Positions 27,578-36,305 of a DNA stretch of 64,000 nucleotides are shown here, piece after piece. Below the pieces are notes generated by a model. The model did not search any database, was not told the origin of the DNA, and saw nothing but the letters and a program-made list of their open reading frames with translations. A program made the translations under genes and the position numbers. Each line of letters starts with the position of its first letter. Position 1 is the stretch's first letter. The stretch comes from JACVRW01 sp963835705 (lineage in GTDB: Bacteria > Actinomycetota > Thermoleophilia > Solirubrobacterales > Thermoleophilaceae): NCBI GenBank assembly GCA_963835705.1, contig CAWIGR010000012.1, positions 256,680-320,679 on the forward strand. Direction: 5' to 3'.

Positions 27578-28381
27578 TCAGCGCGCCCGGTCCGGCGCCT
27601 CCAGGAAGCTCAGCACCCGGGCGGTGAACAGGTCGGTGGCGGTGTCCATTGCGGCGTGTCGCTGCCCCGGCATGACCGCGACGCGGCAGTCCGGCAGGGC
27701 CCTCCGCAGCGCCTCGCCGGCCGCCTTGAAAGGTTCGCTGCTGTCGCCGCCTTGGAGGTATAGCGTTGGCACGTCGAGGTCGCGGAAGCGAGCCGGATCA
27801 AGGACGTATTCCCTGCTCGCCCGCTCCTCCCGCGGAATCGTGTCGGCTGCGTCGAGCCGCGCCTCCCAGGCCGGCAGGGACCGCAGCAACTCGACCTGAT
27901 CTGGCGGAAGCCCGGCGACCTCCCGCATGAAGTAACCCAGCAGCTCGTCGCGCCTTCCTTCCTCGAGCAGCTTCTGGAGCCGGTCGACGACATGCGGCGG
28001 TGACTTCAGGTACCCCATTGGCGGCTCGTATAGGACGAGCTTGCGGATCGCGTCGGTCAGCAACGCCGCCTCGAGCGCGCAAATGCCGCCGTAGGAGTGC
28101 CCCAGCACGCTCACCCCTTCACCCGCCGACTCGACAACCGCGACCACATCCTCGTACTCGCGCTCCAGCGCATAGTCGGTCGCGTCGCCGCTGCGCCCGC
28201 GCCCGCGACGGTCAACCGCGAACACGGCGAAGCGTTCCTCCAGCGCCGGAAGCACCGGCGCCCAGCGGTTGTGATCGGCCGCCGCGCCGTGGATCAACAC
28301 GAGCGGCGGACCCTCGCCGCTTCGCCACACGACGATCGGCGTCCCGTCCTCAGAGACAACCTTCCTAGGGGCTGCCCTCAC
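27578..28381 (-). CDS. Alpha/beta hydrolase
   Basis: 267 residues. Oxyanion PPLVLIHGAAADHNRW, nucleophile VLGHSYGGICALE (Ser), acid YLQGGDSSEPF (Asp) and catalytic His in VMPGQRHAAMD, giving a complete triad; cap domain between residues about 125 and 190. GTG 28381 preferred (AAGGA 5 nt upstream) over an ATG 66 nt earlier. Substrate not predictable; monocistronic. Confidence 0.88.
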   Translation of the reverse strand: MRAAPRKVVSEDGTPIVVWRSGEGPPLVLIHGAAADHNRWAPVLPALEERFAVFAVDRRGRGRSGDATDYALEREYEDVVAVVESAGEGVSVLGHSYGGICALEAALLTDAIRKLVLYEPPMGYLKSPPHVVDRLQKLLEEGRRDELLGYFMREVAGLPPDQVELLRSLPAWEARLDAADTIPREERASREYVLDPARFRDLDVPTLYLQGGDSSEPFKAAGEALRRALPDCRVAVMPGQRHAAMDTATDLFTARVLSFLEAPDRAR

Positions 28382-28845
28382 GGTTCCTTCGGGGTTCGAG
28401 CGTTTCAGTCGCCACACTATCCCTTTACCGCCCCGCCTCCAGCGCACCTGACCGCCTTGGCGAGCGCCGCTCGTTGTGGCGACGCTGCCGCTTAGCGCGA
28501 GACGCGCGCGGACATAGGTGGCTACCGAACGCTTGCTCCGCAGAGTAGGGAGCAGCGCGGGCGACGCTTGGCGCGGCGCCGAGCCGTGCGGGAGGGAGCG
28601 GTGGCGTCACCGGTCTGTCACCACGAGAAGGTGCCAGCAGGGTGGACCGGTGCGACCGCTGCACTGGACGACGGTGCCGGGCGTGGAGCGCGCTGTGCTT
28701 GGCATGAAGCCGACTGCGACCGCCGTGCCGCGGCTTCGCCCTGACGTGGCCCCTGCCGGGGTGCGTCTGTGGCGGGCAGACGGAGACGGCTTGCCAACGC
28801 CACCGGATCGAGCGGATACTGCGCAGCAGGCACCGGCGAACGAAG
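28382..28845. other. Intergenic stretch without a supported gene
   Basis: Frames open on both strands lack recognisable sequence. GAAGG just before 28846 serves the next gene. Confidence 0.35.
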
Positions 28846-28857
28846 GTGGATGAGGCG

Positions 28858-29286
28858 ATGCAGCGTATAGCGATTTCCGCTCAGTTTGAGGGTGAGGCGC
28901 CCGAGCCCTCTGGCACGCCCCCGCAGACGAGCCCGCGGGCTACGAGCCGTTCTCTCGAAGCCGTGAGCGCCGACGGGTCGCGGTTCGGCGTGGACCGCGC
29001 CTCCTACGCGAATCACGCCACGTTCACGAGCGAGTCGACGTTCACGGAGACCGGCACGATCAGCTTCGGCGACGGCGACGGCGAGGTGGACGTCGACACG
29101 GTGGGCGAAGGCACGCTGGGTCCGTCGGCCGAGCCGGACGTCTTGCACGGAGCGGTCATCTGGCGCATCACCGAAGGTCGCGGACGGTTCGAGGGAGCCA
29201 GCGGGTTGATCACTTCGAACTTCTTCCTTCGACCCGCCACTGGTGAGGTCGAGGATCGCCAGACCGCGGTCGTTTTCCTGCCCTAA
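28858..29286 (+). CDS. Hypothetical beta-barrel-like protein
   Basis: 142 residues from ATG 28858 (a GTG at 28846 is an alternative). Alternating beta strands: YANHATFTSESTFTETGTIS, GEGTLGPSAEPDVLHGAVIW, GRGRFEGASGLITSNFFLRP. The pattern of a strand ending TGTISFG and a late GxGRFEGA-GL segment resembles calycin-like/allene-oxide-cyclase-type small barrels. No signal peptide. Function unknown. Confidence 0.65.
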   Translation: MQRIAISAQFEGEAPEPSGTPPQTSPRATSRSLEAVSADGSRFGVDRASYANHATFTSESTFTETGTISFGDGDGEVDVDTVGEGTLGPSAEPDVLHGAVIWRITEGRGRFEGASGLITSNFFLRPATGEVEDRQTAVVFLP

Positions 29287-29297
29287 CCCGGCTCGGC

Positions 29298-29678
29298 CTA
29301 AGCCGGCCGCTGTTGCTCACCAGCGCATGACCCATCGCGGACGTTTCCGTCGTCCGCGACTGTCGCGTGGCGAGTGTCCGGGACCGGTATCAGCGTGCTC
29401 AGATGCAAACGCCTCGCCTGCCGTTCACGGCCGTCATCGGCGGGCGGCCTGCTCAGCACCGTCTCCGCCAAGGCCCCGTGCGCGGGCGGCGTCTGGGAGA
29501 CCGTGTCGGTGTCGACCGTTCCACCGCTGAGGAGCTCGAGTAGCTCGCCGCGCCTGCACCGTAAGGGCGGGTGCTGCTGGGTCTCCGGCGGGGCGATTAG
29601 CGGTGAGCCGGCCTTCAGCCAGACAAGGAAGCGGTCGGCGTCGTCGGCGCCCATCCACGACTCGTCGCAGGGCGAGAG
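29298..29678 (-). CDS. Doubtful hypothetical protein
   Basis: Starts MLSPCDESWMGADDADRFLV; first about 60 codons have strong GC3 bias as expected for coding DNA in this genome, later part is Arg-rich. In a neighbouring frame upstream MTFTWVNEDGDRGG may be its true beginning with a frameshift. No family recognised. Confidence 0.25.
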   Translation of the reverse strand, partial: LSPCDESWMGADDADRFLVWLKAGSPLIAPPETQQHPPLRCRRGELLELLSGGTVDTDTVSQTPPAHGALAETVLSRPPADDGRERQARRLHLSTLIPVPDTRHATVADDGNVRDGSCAGEQQRPA

Positions 29679-30024
29679 CATGACCGGGTCGCCGGCGCGT
29701 CGTCGGCGATCCCCCCCACGCCGGCCAGCCGGCACTGGACCCGCCGCGGTCGCCGTCCTCGTTCACCCAGGTGAAAGTCACCTACGCCATGACGGCGCGG
29801 GTTCTCGAAGTGACAAACACCCGAATGTCGGGAGTCTCTGAGCAGAATCGCGTAGTGGGCAGGTGACCGCATCGAAGGCGCGCCCGCGAGTTGCCAAAAG
29901 TCGCAAATAGCGGGACATCGGGACGGTCGGGGTTGCGTACGAAGCGTAAATAGTGTGGGTGCTTCTCGCGATCCTGGGAAGTGTTGGAGGAAGTCAGACG
30001 CTCGAGCTAGCCCAAGGGCCTTGA

Positions 30025-33000
30025 GTGAGTTCCTCTCAGACACCCGCCCGGCGACGACGGAGAAGCCCGCTCCGTTTCACCGGCGGGCGTGCCGCCGCGG
30101 TGCTGATCACCTTGGCGGCGCTGTTGGCGGCACCGACATCCGCGTTGGGCCAGCTGCCAGATGTGCCTGTTGTCAACGAACCGGCCGCCCCGCCGCCGGC
30201 TGCCGTCGAGCCTCCTCCGGCTCCGGCCGCGCCTGTTACCGAGACGCCGTCCGCTCCGGCTCCGTCCGCCCCGGTCGAGCCGCCCACCGCTGTCGAGCCG
30301 TCCCCGGCTCCGTCCGCGCCGGCCGCCCCCGAGACCCCGTCGGCTCCAGTCGAGCCACCCGTCGCTGTCGAGCCACCGTCGGATCCGGCTGTCCCGCCTG
30401 TTCCCGAGACCCCCTCCTCGGCCACCCCGGTAGTCGAGAACGCGACCGAGCCAGAGGTCCCCGTAGTCGAGGGCGTCACCGAGCCACTCAGCCCGGTCGA
30501 GAACACGACCGAGCCGGTCATCCCCGTCATCGAGAACGTGACCCCGCCGGTGGCGCCGGTAGTCGAGGAGAACATCACTGAGCCGGTGGTCCCGGTAGTG
30601 GAAGAAGTCACCGAGCCGGTCACGCCGGTGGTTGAGGACGTCATCGAGCCGGTCACCCCCGTCATCGAGAACGTGACCCTGCCGGTGGCGCCGGTAGTCG
30701 AGCAGAACATCACTGAGCCGGTGATCCCGGTAGTGGAAGAAGTCACCGAGCCGGTCACGCCGGTGGTTGAGGACGTCATCGAGCCGGTCACCCCCGTCAT
30801 CGAGAACGTGACTCCGCCGGTGGCGCCGGTAGTCGAGGAGAACATCATTGAGCCGGTGGTCCCGGTAGTGGAAGAAGTCACCGAGCCAGTGACCCCGGTG
30901 GTTGAGGATGGCATCGACCCGGTCACCTCGGTAGTCGAGGATGTAACCGAGCCGGTGGCCTCGGTAGTAGAGGACGTCGTCGAGCCGGTCACCCCGGTCA
31001 TCGAGGACGTGACCGAGCCAGTGGCGCCGATCGTCGAAGACGTCACGGAGCCGGTCGCCCCGGTGGACGAAGACGTCATCGAGCCGGTCGCCCCGGTGGT
31101 CGAAGACGTCATCGAGCCGGTCACCCCTGTGGTCGAGGACGTCACCGAGCCAGAGGCCCCGGTGGTTGGGGACGTCACTGAGCCGCTGCCGCCGGTGGTT
31201 GAGGATGTCATCGACCCGGTCACCCCGGTAGTCGAGGATGTAACCGAGCCGGTGGCCTCGGTAGTAGAGGACCTCGTCGAGCCGGTCACCCCGATCATCG
31301 AGGACGTGACCGAGCCAGGGGCGCCGATCGCCGGGGACGTCACCGAGCCGGTCACGCCGGTGGTCGAGGACGTCACGCAGCCACTAACACCGATCGTCGA
31401 AGACGTCACGGAGCCGGTCGCCCCGGTGGTCGAAGACGTCGTCGAGCCGGTCGCCCCTGTGGTCGAGGACGTGACCGAGCCGGTCACGCCGGTGGTCGAA
31501 GACGTCATCGAGCCGGTCACCCCTGTGGTCGAGGACGTCACCGAGCCAGAGGCCCCGGTGGTTGGGGACGTCACTGAGCCGCTGCCGCCGGTGGTTGAGG
31601 ATGTCATCGACCCGGTCACCCCGGTAGTCGAGGACGCGACCGAGCCGGTTACTCCTGTCGATGTACTTGAGCCAATGGCGCCGATCGCCGAGGAGACAGA
31701 GTCGCTGCCCCCAATCGTTGACGACACGATCGTCCCGGTAGTCGAGGGCGTCACGCAGCCGCTCCCTCCGGTAGTAGAGGACGTCACGCAGCCGCTCACC
31801 CCGATCGTCGAGGACGTGGCCGAGCCAGTCACCCCGGTCATCGGGGACCTGACCGAGCCAGTGGCGCCGATCGTCGACGACGTCACCGAGCCGGTCACGC
31901 CGGTGGTCGAAGACGTCGTCGAGCCGGTCGCCCCTGTGGTCGAGGACGTGACCGAGCCGGTCGCGCCGGTGGTCGAAGACGTCATCGAGCCGGTCACCCC
32001 TGTGGTCGAGGACGTCACGCAGCCGCTCACGCCAATCGTCGAAGACGTCACCGAGCCGGTCACCCCTGTGGTCGAGGACGTGACCGAGCCGCTAGCACCG
32101 GTCGTCGAGAACGTGACCGAGCCGCTAGCACCGGTCGTCGAGAACGTGACCGAGCCGCTAGCACCGGTCGTCGAAGACGTGACCGAGCCGCTAGCACCGG
32201 TCGTCGAGAACGTGACCGAGCCGCTGGCACCGGTCGTCGAGAACGTGACCGAGCCGCTAGCACCGGTCGTCGAGAACGTGACCGAGCCGCTAGCACCGGT
32301 CGTCGAGAACGTGACCGAGCCGCTAGCACCGGTCGTCGAAGACGTCACCCAGCCACTGACTCCCATGGTCGACGACGTCACCGACCCGCTGGTCCCGGTG
32401 ATCGAGGACGTGACCGAGCCGCTGACTCCGATCGTCGAGGACGTGACCCAGCCGCTCACCCCGATCATCGAGGACATCACCGAACCGCTCACGCCGGTCC
32501 TCGAGGCTGTCACCGAGCCGCTGGTCCCGGCGGTCGAGGACTTGATCGAGCCGCTGGCACCGGTCGTCGAGAACGTGACCGACCCGCTGACGCCGGTCGT
32601 CGAGGACTTGACCGAGCCGCTGGCGCCGATCGCCGAGGCTGTCACCGAGCCGCTCACGCCGATCGTCGTGAGCGTCACCGAGCCGCTGGTCCCGGTCGTC
32701 GAGAACGTGACCGAGCCGCTGGTCCCGGTCGTCGAGAACGTGACCGAGCCGCTGACGCCGGTCGTCGAGGCTGTCACCGAGCCGCTGGTCCCGGTGGTCG
32801 AGGACTTGACCGAGCCGCTGCTCCCGCTGATCGACAACGTGACCCAACCGCTGACGCCGGTCGTCGAGGCTGTCACCGAGCCGCTGACGCCGATCGTCGA
32901 GGCTGTCACCGAGCCGCTGACGCCGATCGCCGAGGCTGTCACCGAGCCGCTCGCGCCGATCGTCGAGAACGTCACCGAGCCGCTGACGCCGATCGTCGAG

Positions 33001-33234
33001 GCTGTCACCGAGCCGCTGGTCCCGGTGGTCGAGGACTTGACCGAGCCGCTGCTCCCGCTGATCGACAACGTGACCCAACCGCTGACGCCGGTCGTCGAGG
33101 CTGTCACCGAGCCGCTGACGCCGATCGTCGTGAGCGTCACTGAGCCGTTGACGCCGATCGCCGAGGCTGTCACCAGCCGCACGCCGGTCGTCGAGAACGT
33201 GACCGAGCCGCTGACGCCGATCGTCGAGGCGTGA
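30025..33234 (+). CDS. Exported giant 11-residue-repeat surface protein, main part
   Basis: 1,069 residues up to a frameshift. N-terminal export signal (RRSPLRFTGGRAAAVLITLA, LLAAPTSALG), a Pro/Ala-rich region (about residues 45-135), then tandem 11-residue units of the form VTEPVTPVVED / VTEPLAPVVEN continuing to the break. The units are Pro, Val and Glu rich and lack Cys, suggesting an extended, negatively charged stalk outside the cell. At 33230 the frame GAG GCG TGA has lost one base compared with the unit GAG GCT GTG ACC; the rest of the protein continues in the +2 frame to 33956, giving a membrane anchor. GTG 30025 start; weak RBS AAGGG. No known family. Confidence 0.8.
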   Translation: MSSSQTPARRRRRSPLRFTGGRAAAVLITLAALLAAPTSALGQLPDVPVVNEPAAPPPAAVEPPPAPAAPVTETPSAPAPSAPVEPPTAVEPSPAPSAPAAPETPSAPVEPPVAVEPPSDPAVPPVPETPSSATPVVENATEPEVPVVEGVTEPLSPVENTTEPVIPVIENVTPPVAPVVEENITEPVVPVVEEVTEPVTPVVEDVIEPVTPVIENVTLPVAPVVEQNITEPVIPVVEEVTEPVTPVVEDVIEPVTPVIENVTPPVAPVVEENIIEPVVPVVEEVTEPVTPVVEDGIDPVTSVVEDVTEPVASVVEDVVEPVTPVIEDVTEPVAPIVEDVTEPVAPVDEDVIEPVAPVVEDVIEPVTPVVEDVTEPEAPVVGDVTEPLPPVVEDVIDPVTPVVEDVTEPVASVVEDLVEPVTPIIEDVTEPGAPIAGDVTEPVTPVVEDVTQPLTPIVEDVTEPVAPVVEDVVEPVAPVVEDVTEPVTPVVEDVIEPVTPVVEDVTEPEAPVVGDVTEPLPPVVEDVIDPVTPVVEDATEPVTPVDVLEPMAPIAEETESLPPIVDDTIVPVVEGVTQPLPPVVEDVTQPLTPIVEDVAEPVTPVIGDLTEPVAPIVDDVTEPVTPVVEDVVEPVAPVVEDVTEPVAPVVEDVIEPVTPVVEDVTQPLTPIVEDVTEPVTPVVEDVTEPLAPVVENVTEPLAPVVENVTEPLAPVVEDVTEPLAPVVENVTEPLAPVVENVTEPLAPVVENVTEPLAPVVENVTEPLAPVVEDVTQPLTPMVDDVTDPLVPVIEDVTEPLTPIVEDVTQPLTPIIEDITEPLTPVLEAVTEPLVPAVEDLIEPLAPVVENVTDPLTPVVEDLTEPLAPIAEAVTEPLTPIVVSVTEPLVPVVENVTEPLVPVVENVTEPLTPVVEAVTEPLVPVVEDLTEPLLPLIDNVTQPLTPVVEAVTEPLTPIVEAVTEPLTPIAEAVTEPLAPIVENVTEPLTPIVEAVTEPLVPVVEDLTEPLLPLIDNVTQPLTPVVEAVTEPLTPIVVSVTEPLTPIAEAVTSRTPVVENVTEPLTPIVEA

Positions 33235-33330
33235 CCGAGCCGCTGGTCCCGGTGGTCGAGAACGTGACCCAGCCGCTCACCCCGATCGTCGATGACATCA
33301 CCGAGCCGCTTCCCCCGACCGTCGGGAACG
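30440..33330 (+). repeat. 33-bp tandem repeats with higher-order duplications
   Basis: About 85-90 units of 33 bp. Nested layers are visible: a 135-bp block repeated three times (starting 30538, 30673, 30808), a block duplicated at 396 bp (12 units; 31105 and 31501), eight nearly identical 33-mers at 32080-32343, and a block duplicated at 231 bp (7 units; 32770 and 33001). This shows growth by unequal recombination or slippage at several scales. Confidence 0.92.
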
Positions 33331-33956
33331 TGACCGAGTCGCCGACACCGGTTGAGGACCTGACGGCGCCTCCTTTGGCCCCTGTCGCGGACGACGTGGC
33401 TAGCAACCTGCCTTCGGCGCCGCAGCAAGCTCTAAGGCCGGGCACCGTGCCGAGCCCACAGAACCAGACGCCGTCGACGCCGTCAGTGCCGCTCGCGAGC
33501 CCGGCGCCCGGTCTGCCCGTGGTCCCGGCCGCCCCGCAGCTCCAGACTCCGACCACCCCGCCGGCGCCGACCGTCGTTCATGACGAGCCCGCGCCGCACG
33601 CTGGCACGCCGGCCCCCGGTCGCTCGGCCCCGACGCTGCCCGGCCATTCCTCCTTCCAAGCACCGCTCTCGCCGTCGTACATGACGGCCGTCCAAGCCGC
33701 ATCCGGCGCCACCGCCGCGGCTACCAGCTCCGGATCCGACCCGGCAGACGGCGGCTCTTCGCCGCCGCCGCCGCTTCCGGTCCCGCCGATGCCGTCCTCC
33801 TCTGCGAGCGCCTTCGCTGGCGCCGCCGGCGGCACCCTCTTCGCTCTTCTCGTCTCATTCGCGGCCTTCGGCCTGCGGAACTCCACGCGCCTACGACTGT
33901 CGTCTTTCGCGTGGCGCCCGCAGTCGTTCCTGGCCGTCATCGAGCGACCTGGCTAA
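33231..33956 (+). CDS. C-terminal part of the repeat surface protein with membrane anchor
   Basis: Begins with repeat units (TEPLVPVVENVTQPLTPIVD), passes through a Pro/Ser/Thr-rich segment and ends with one transmembrane helix (SAFAGAAGGTLFALLVSFAA) and a short basic cytoplasmic tail, RLRLSSFAWRPQSFLAVIER. As an isolated gene it would have no export signal, so it is almost certainly the 3' end of the preceding gene separated by a one-base shift; GTG at 33231 overlaps its TGA. Together they give about 1,310 residues. Confidence 0.75.
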   Translation: MTEPLVPVVENVTQPLTPIVDDITEPLPPTVGNVTESPTPVEDLTAPPLAPVADDVASNLPSAPQQALRPGTVPSPQNQTPSTPSVPLASPAPGLPVVPAAPQLQTPTTPPAPTVVHDEPAPHAGTPAPGRSAPTLPGHSSFQAPLSPSYMTAVQAASGATAAATSSGSDPADGGSSPPPPLPVPPMPSSSASAFAGAAGGTLFALLVSFAAFGLRNSTRLRLSSFAWRPQSFLAVIERPG

Positions 33957-34031
33957 GCCCTCCGGGCTTCTGACCAGGACCTGTCCCGGCGCAAGACGCG
34001 CCAGGACGAGACGCTCGATGAGGAGACAACG

Positions 34032-35552
34032 ATGGTACGGATACTTCGGAAGCCCGGCATGTGGGCCGGAACAGGGGCACTCATGGCAGCCCTGCTCCTG
34101 CTCGCCGGCACGGGCACATGCGTCGCGAGCGGCGCATCCAACCTGGTGGCGCCGGCCAAGATGGCCGCCGCGGCACCGATCGACCAAGGCGCCGGCTACG
34201 GCAGCCAGCGCGGCGAAACGCGACGTGTGCGGACGCTTCAGCGTGCGCTTCGACGCCTCAACTGGAAGCCAGGCCCGGTCGACGGCCTGTTCGGGCCGCG
34301 CACCGAAACGGCTCTGCTGCGCTTCCAGGCCGCCCAGGGACTGACCCCGGACGGCGTCGCCGGTCCGGCGACATGGCGGGCGCTGGCGCGTTCGCTCGGC
34401 GTTCGCGGGCTGCAACTGCGGCTGCGGCGCGCAGGCGCGCGTCCGGGGCCGATTGACGGCCTGTACGGCCCCCGCACCAAGGCGGCCGTGGCCCGGCTCA
34501 AGCGGGCCCGTCAAGCCAACTCGCGGCAGACGGACAGGTCGGCCAACAGCCAGACCGACAAGCCGGCGAAGCGGAAGACGGACAAGCCGGCGGACGAGCG
34601 GGCCTCCGGGCGCGTGGCAGCCCCCACGGCCGGCCTACCGCTCGTAGACGACCTCGACCACGACAGCGGAGTCGAGCCGCCGCTGGCGATCGCGTTGGCC
34701 GCTCTCGCGCTTCTGGTCGGCTCCGTGCTCGGCGTCCTCGTCGGCCGCCGGCGTGCCGTCCGGCAACAGCCCGAGCCGGTAGGCGACCCCGCACCGGCGC
34801 CGACGCCGAAGGCGACCGAGCCGCCTGAACGCGGCACCGTCACCTCCGCCGGACCGCGCGAGCCGGTACGGGCGATCGGTTACGTCAGTGTCCCCAAGTC
34901 GGACGACCGAGCCGCGCTCGACGAACAGGCAACACAAATCGAGCGGCTCTGCCGCAGCCGCGGCTGGCAGCTGTTGCACGTCGTCCGTGACGTTGAGAAC
35001 GGTCACCCGAAGGGGCTCGAGCGGCCCGGCCTGCAGTACGCGCTCGAGCGCATCGCGGAAGGCCAGGCGTCGTGCCTCGTCGTCTCAGACCTCGAACGGC
35101 TGAGCCGCTCCGCGGCCGACCTCGGGCAGGTCGTCGAATGGCTCGTCGAGAACGACCACCGGCTCGTCGTGCTCGACGTGAGGCTAGACACCGCCTCAAC
35201 GTCCGGGGCCGTGACCGCCCGCACGCTGATGTCCGTCGGACAGTGGGAGAGCAGAAGGATCGGCGAACAGACCCGCAAGGGCCTCGCCGCCGCCCGCGCT
35301 AGCCGCGGCAAGACCGGCAGGCCGGCGGTCGAGGACGTGCCACACCTCAAGGAGCGGATTGCCGCGATGCGCGCGGACGGCATGACCCTTCAGGCGATCG
35401 CCGACAAGCTCAACGAGGAAGGGGTTCCGACCCTCCGCGGCGGGTCGCAGTGGCGGCCCTCGAGCGTCCAAGCGGCCGCCGGCTACCGGCGCCCCAAGAA
35501 GGGCCGCCCGGCCCAGAAGGCGGGAACGGCGGGAGGAGTACCTGGGAACTGA
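34032..35552 (+). CDS. Membrane protein fusing peptidoglycan-binding repeats to a serine-recombinase-like domain
   Basis: 506 residues. Signal-like segment (about 11-34), PG_binding_1 domain (about 62-120, with PGPVDGLFGPRTETALLRFQ), a second half-repeat (about 124-157, PGPIDGLYGPRTKAAVARLK), a basic/charged linker, one transmembrane helix (about 216-238) followed by RRR (inside), then a resolvase-type domain (about 280-415) and a recombinase-type helix-turn-helix segment (about 426-490). Of the resolvase active site, Arg331 (RPGL), Arg356 and Arg359 (ERLSR) are kept, but the GYxRVS motif reads GYVSVP, so the catalytic Ser is Pro288 and its Arg is Ser286. Probably not a DNA-strand-cleaving enzyme; perhaps a wall-sensing DNA-binding regulator. 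RBS GAGGAG; 75 nt after the repeat gene. Confidence 0.85.
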   Translation: MVRILRKPGMWAGTGALMAALLLLAGTGTCVASGASNLVAPAKMAAAAPIDQGAGYGSQRGETRRVRTLQRALRRLNWKPGPVDGLFGPRTETALLRFQAAQGLTPDGVAGPATWRALARSLGVRGLQLRLRRAGARPGPIDGLYGPRTKAAVARLKRARQANSRQTDRSANSQTDKPAKRKTDKPADERASGRVAAPTAGLPLVDDLDHDSGVEPPLAIALAALALLVGSVLGVLVGRRRAVRQQPEPVGDPAPAPTPKATEPPERGTVTSAGPREPVRAIGYVSVPKSDDRAALDEQATQIERLCRSRGWQLLHVVRDVENGHPKGLERPGLQYALERIAEGQASCLVVSDLERLSRSAADLGQVVEWLVENDHRLVVLDVRLDTASTSGAVTARTLMSVGQWESRRIGEQTRKGLAAARASRGKTGRPAVEDVPHLKERIAAMRADGMTLQAIADKLNEEGVPTLRGGSQWRPSSVQAAAGYRRPKKGRPAQKAGTAGGVPGN

Positions 35553-35582
35553 CGAAAGCTGGTCCTCATCGAGCGCCCGCAG

Positions 35583-35608
35583 GGCGGCCCCGTTTCGGCG
35601 GGGTCGCC
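35583..35608 (+). terminator. Hairpin downstream of the recombinase-like gene
   Basis: GGCG-g-CCCCG and CGGGG-t-CGCC arms around a TTTCGG loop, 31 nt after the stop. No strong T-run, typical of high-GC terminators. Confidence 0.5.
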
Positions 35609-35711
35609 TCGGGCGGCGCACATGAAGTTTGGCGAAAAGCGCGCCTTGCGGCGATCATCGGGACTTGGCCCAACCGGGCAAGACACCCGACCCAGAAGAG
35701 AGGCATCCCAC

Positions 35712-35954
35712 GTGGCGAAGAACAAGCAGCAGCCGACAGGCAGAGCGCTCTCCGCAGAGCAGGTGCTCGAGCGTGAAGTGACCCGCTTCGAGGAACGCGT
35801 CGAACGAGCCCGCAAGGAGCTCGCCGACGCCGAACATGAGCTCGAACGGGTACAGGTCGCGCTCAATGCGATGCGCGAGGTCGAGCGCTCCACACAGTCG
35901 GGGAACGCACGGCCAGCCGAACCGGTGCCTGCGCCGGGGCAGCCTGGGGGCTGA
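35712..35954 (+). CDS. Small coiled-coil protein
   Basis: 80 residues from GTG 35712 (RBS AGAGAGG). Basic start (AKNKQQPTGRALSAEQVLER), long amphipathic helix (TRFEERVERARKELADAEHE, LERVQVALNAMREVERS) and Pro-rich tail. Predicted to oligomerise as a coiled coil. No family. Its place 160 nt after the PG-binding/recombinase gene makes it a possible third member of that locus. Confidence 0.55.
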   Translation: MAKNKQQPTGRALSAEQVLEREVTRFEERVERARKELADAEHELERVQVALNAMREVERSTQSGNARPAEPVPAPGQPGG

Positions 35955-36099
35955 ACCGGACCGCGTGTAGCCCCCGCAGAGGCCGCTCGGGCCCCGCCCT
36001 TCAGGGCTCCGGCAGACCAAGCACGCAACCTGCTCGTCGAGCTGGGCGTCGCAACACCAACCGGGCGCCGCGCGGCTGACCCGCCGGTAGCTGGCCGCT

Positions 36100-36220
36100 C
36101 GCACGCGGCTCCGCTGAAGCCGTCATCGTCGGCATCGTAGGCCGCAGAGCCTCGCCGTCGCAGCTCCTGCACAAGCGTCGACTTCCCGGATCCGGACATC
36201 CCGGTGAGCAGGATGCGCAT
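36100..36220 (-). pseudogene. 5' fragment of a P-loop kinase-like gene
   Basis: Starts MRILLTGMSGSGKSTLVQEL with an intact Walker A and AAYDADDDGFS, as in small nucleotide/AAA kinases, but similarity stops after about 40 codons. The following frame is unrelated. Cut short, presumably by the rearrangement that brought in the IS1111-type element. Confidence 0.6.
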
Positions 36221-36305
36221 CGCCGAAGGGTACGTGCCAGCGCTGCCGCGTCCCGCCTGACAGGAGCAGGTCCTGCGCCTCCTCTCTCGCCACCGTCGCG
36301 CTGTC

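Noticed and set aside
32080..32343. CRISPR-like array (eight near-identical 33-mers)
   Set aside because: Units abut directly without spacers, encode VTEPLAPVVEN in frame and are part of the coding repeat; no cas genes in the window.
30036..33428. 1,130-codon open frame antisense to the repeat gene, reading as a Ser/Thr/Gly-rich repeat protein
   Set aside because: The 33-bp periodicity keeps any frame free of stops if one unit is. There is no signal peptide, anchor or ribosome site on that strand, whereas the sense frame has both export signal and anchor.
33170..33556. Minus-strand ORF Gly/Trp-rich near the repeat gene end
   Set aside because: Shadow frame over the frameshift region; no independent signal.
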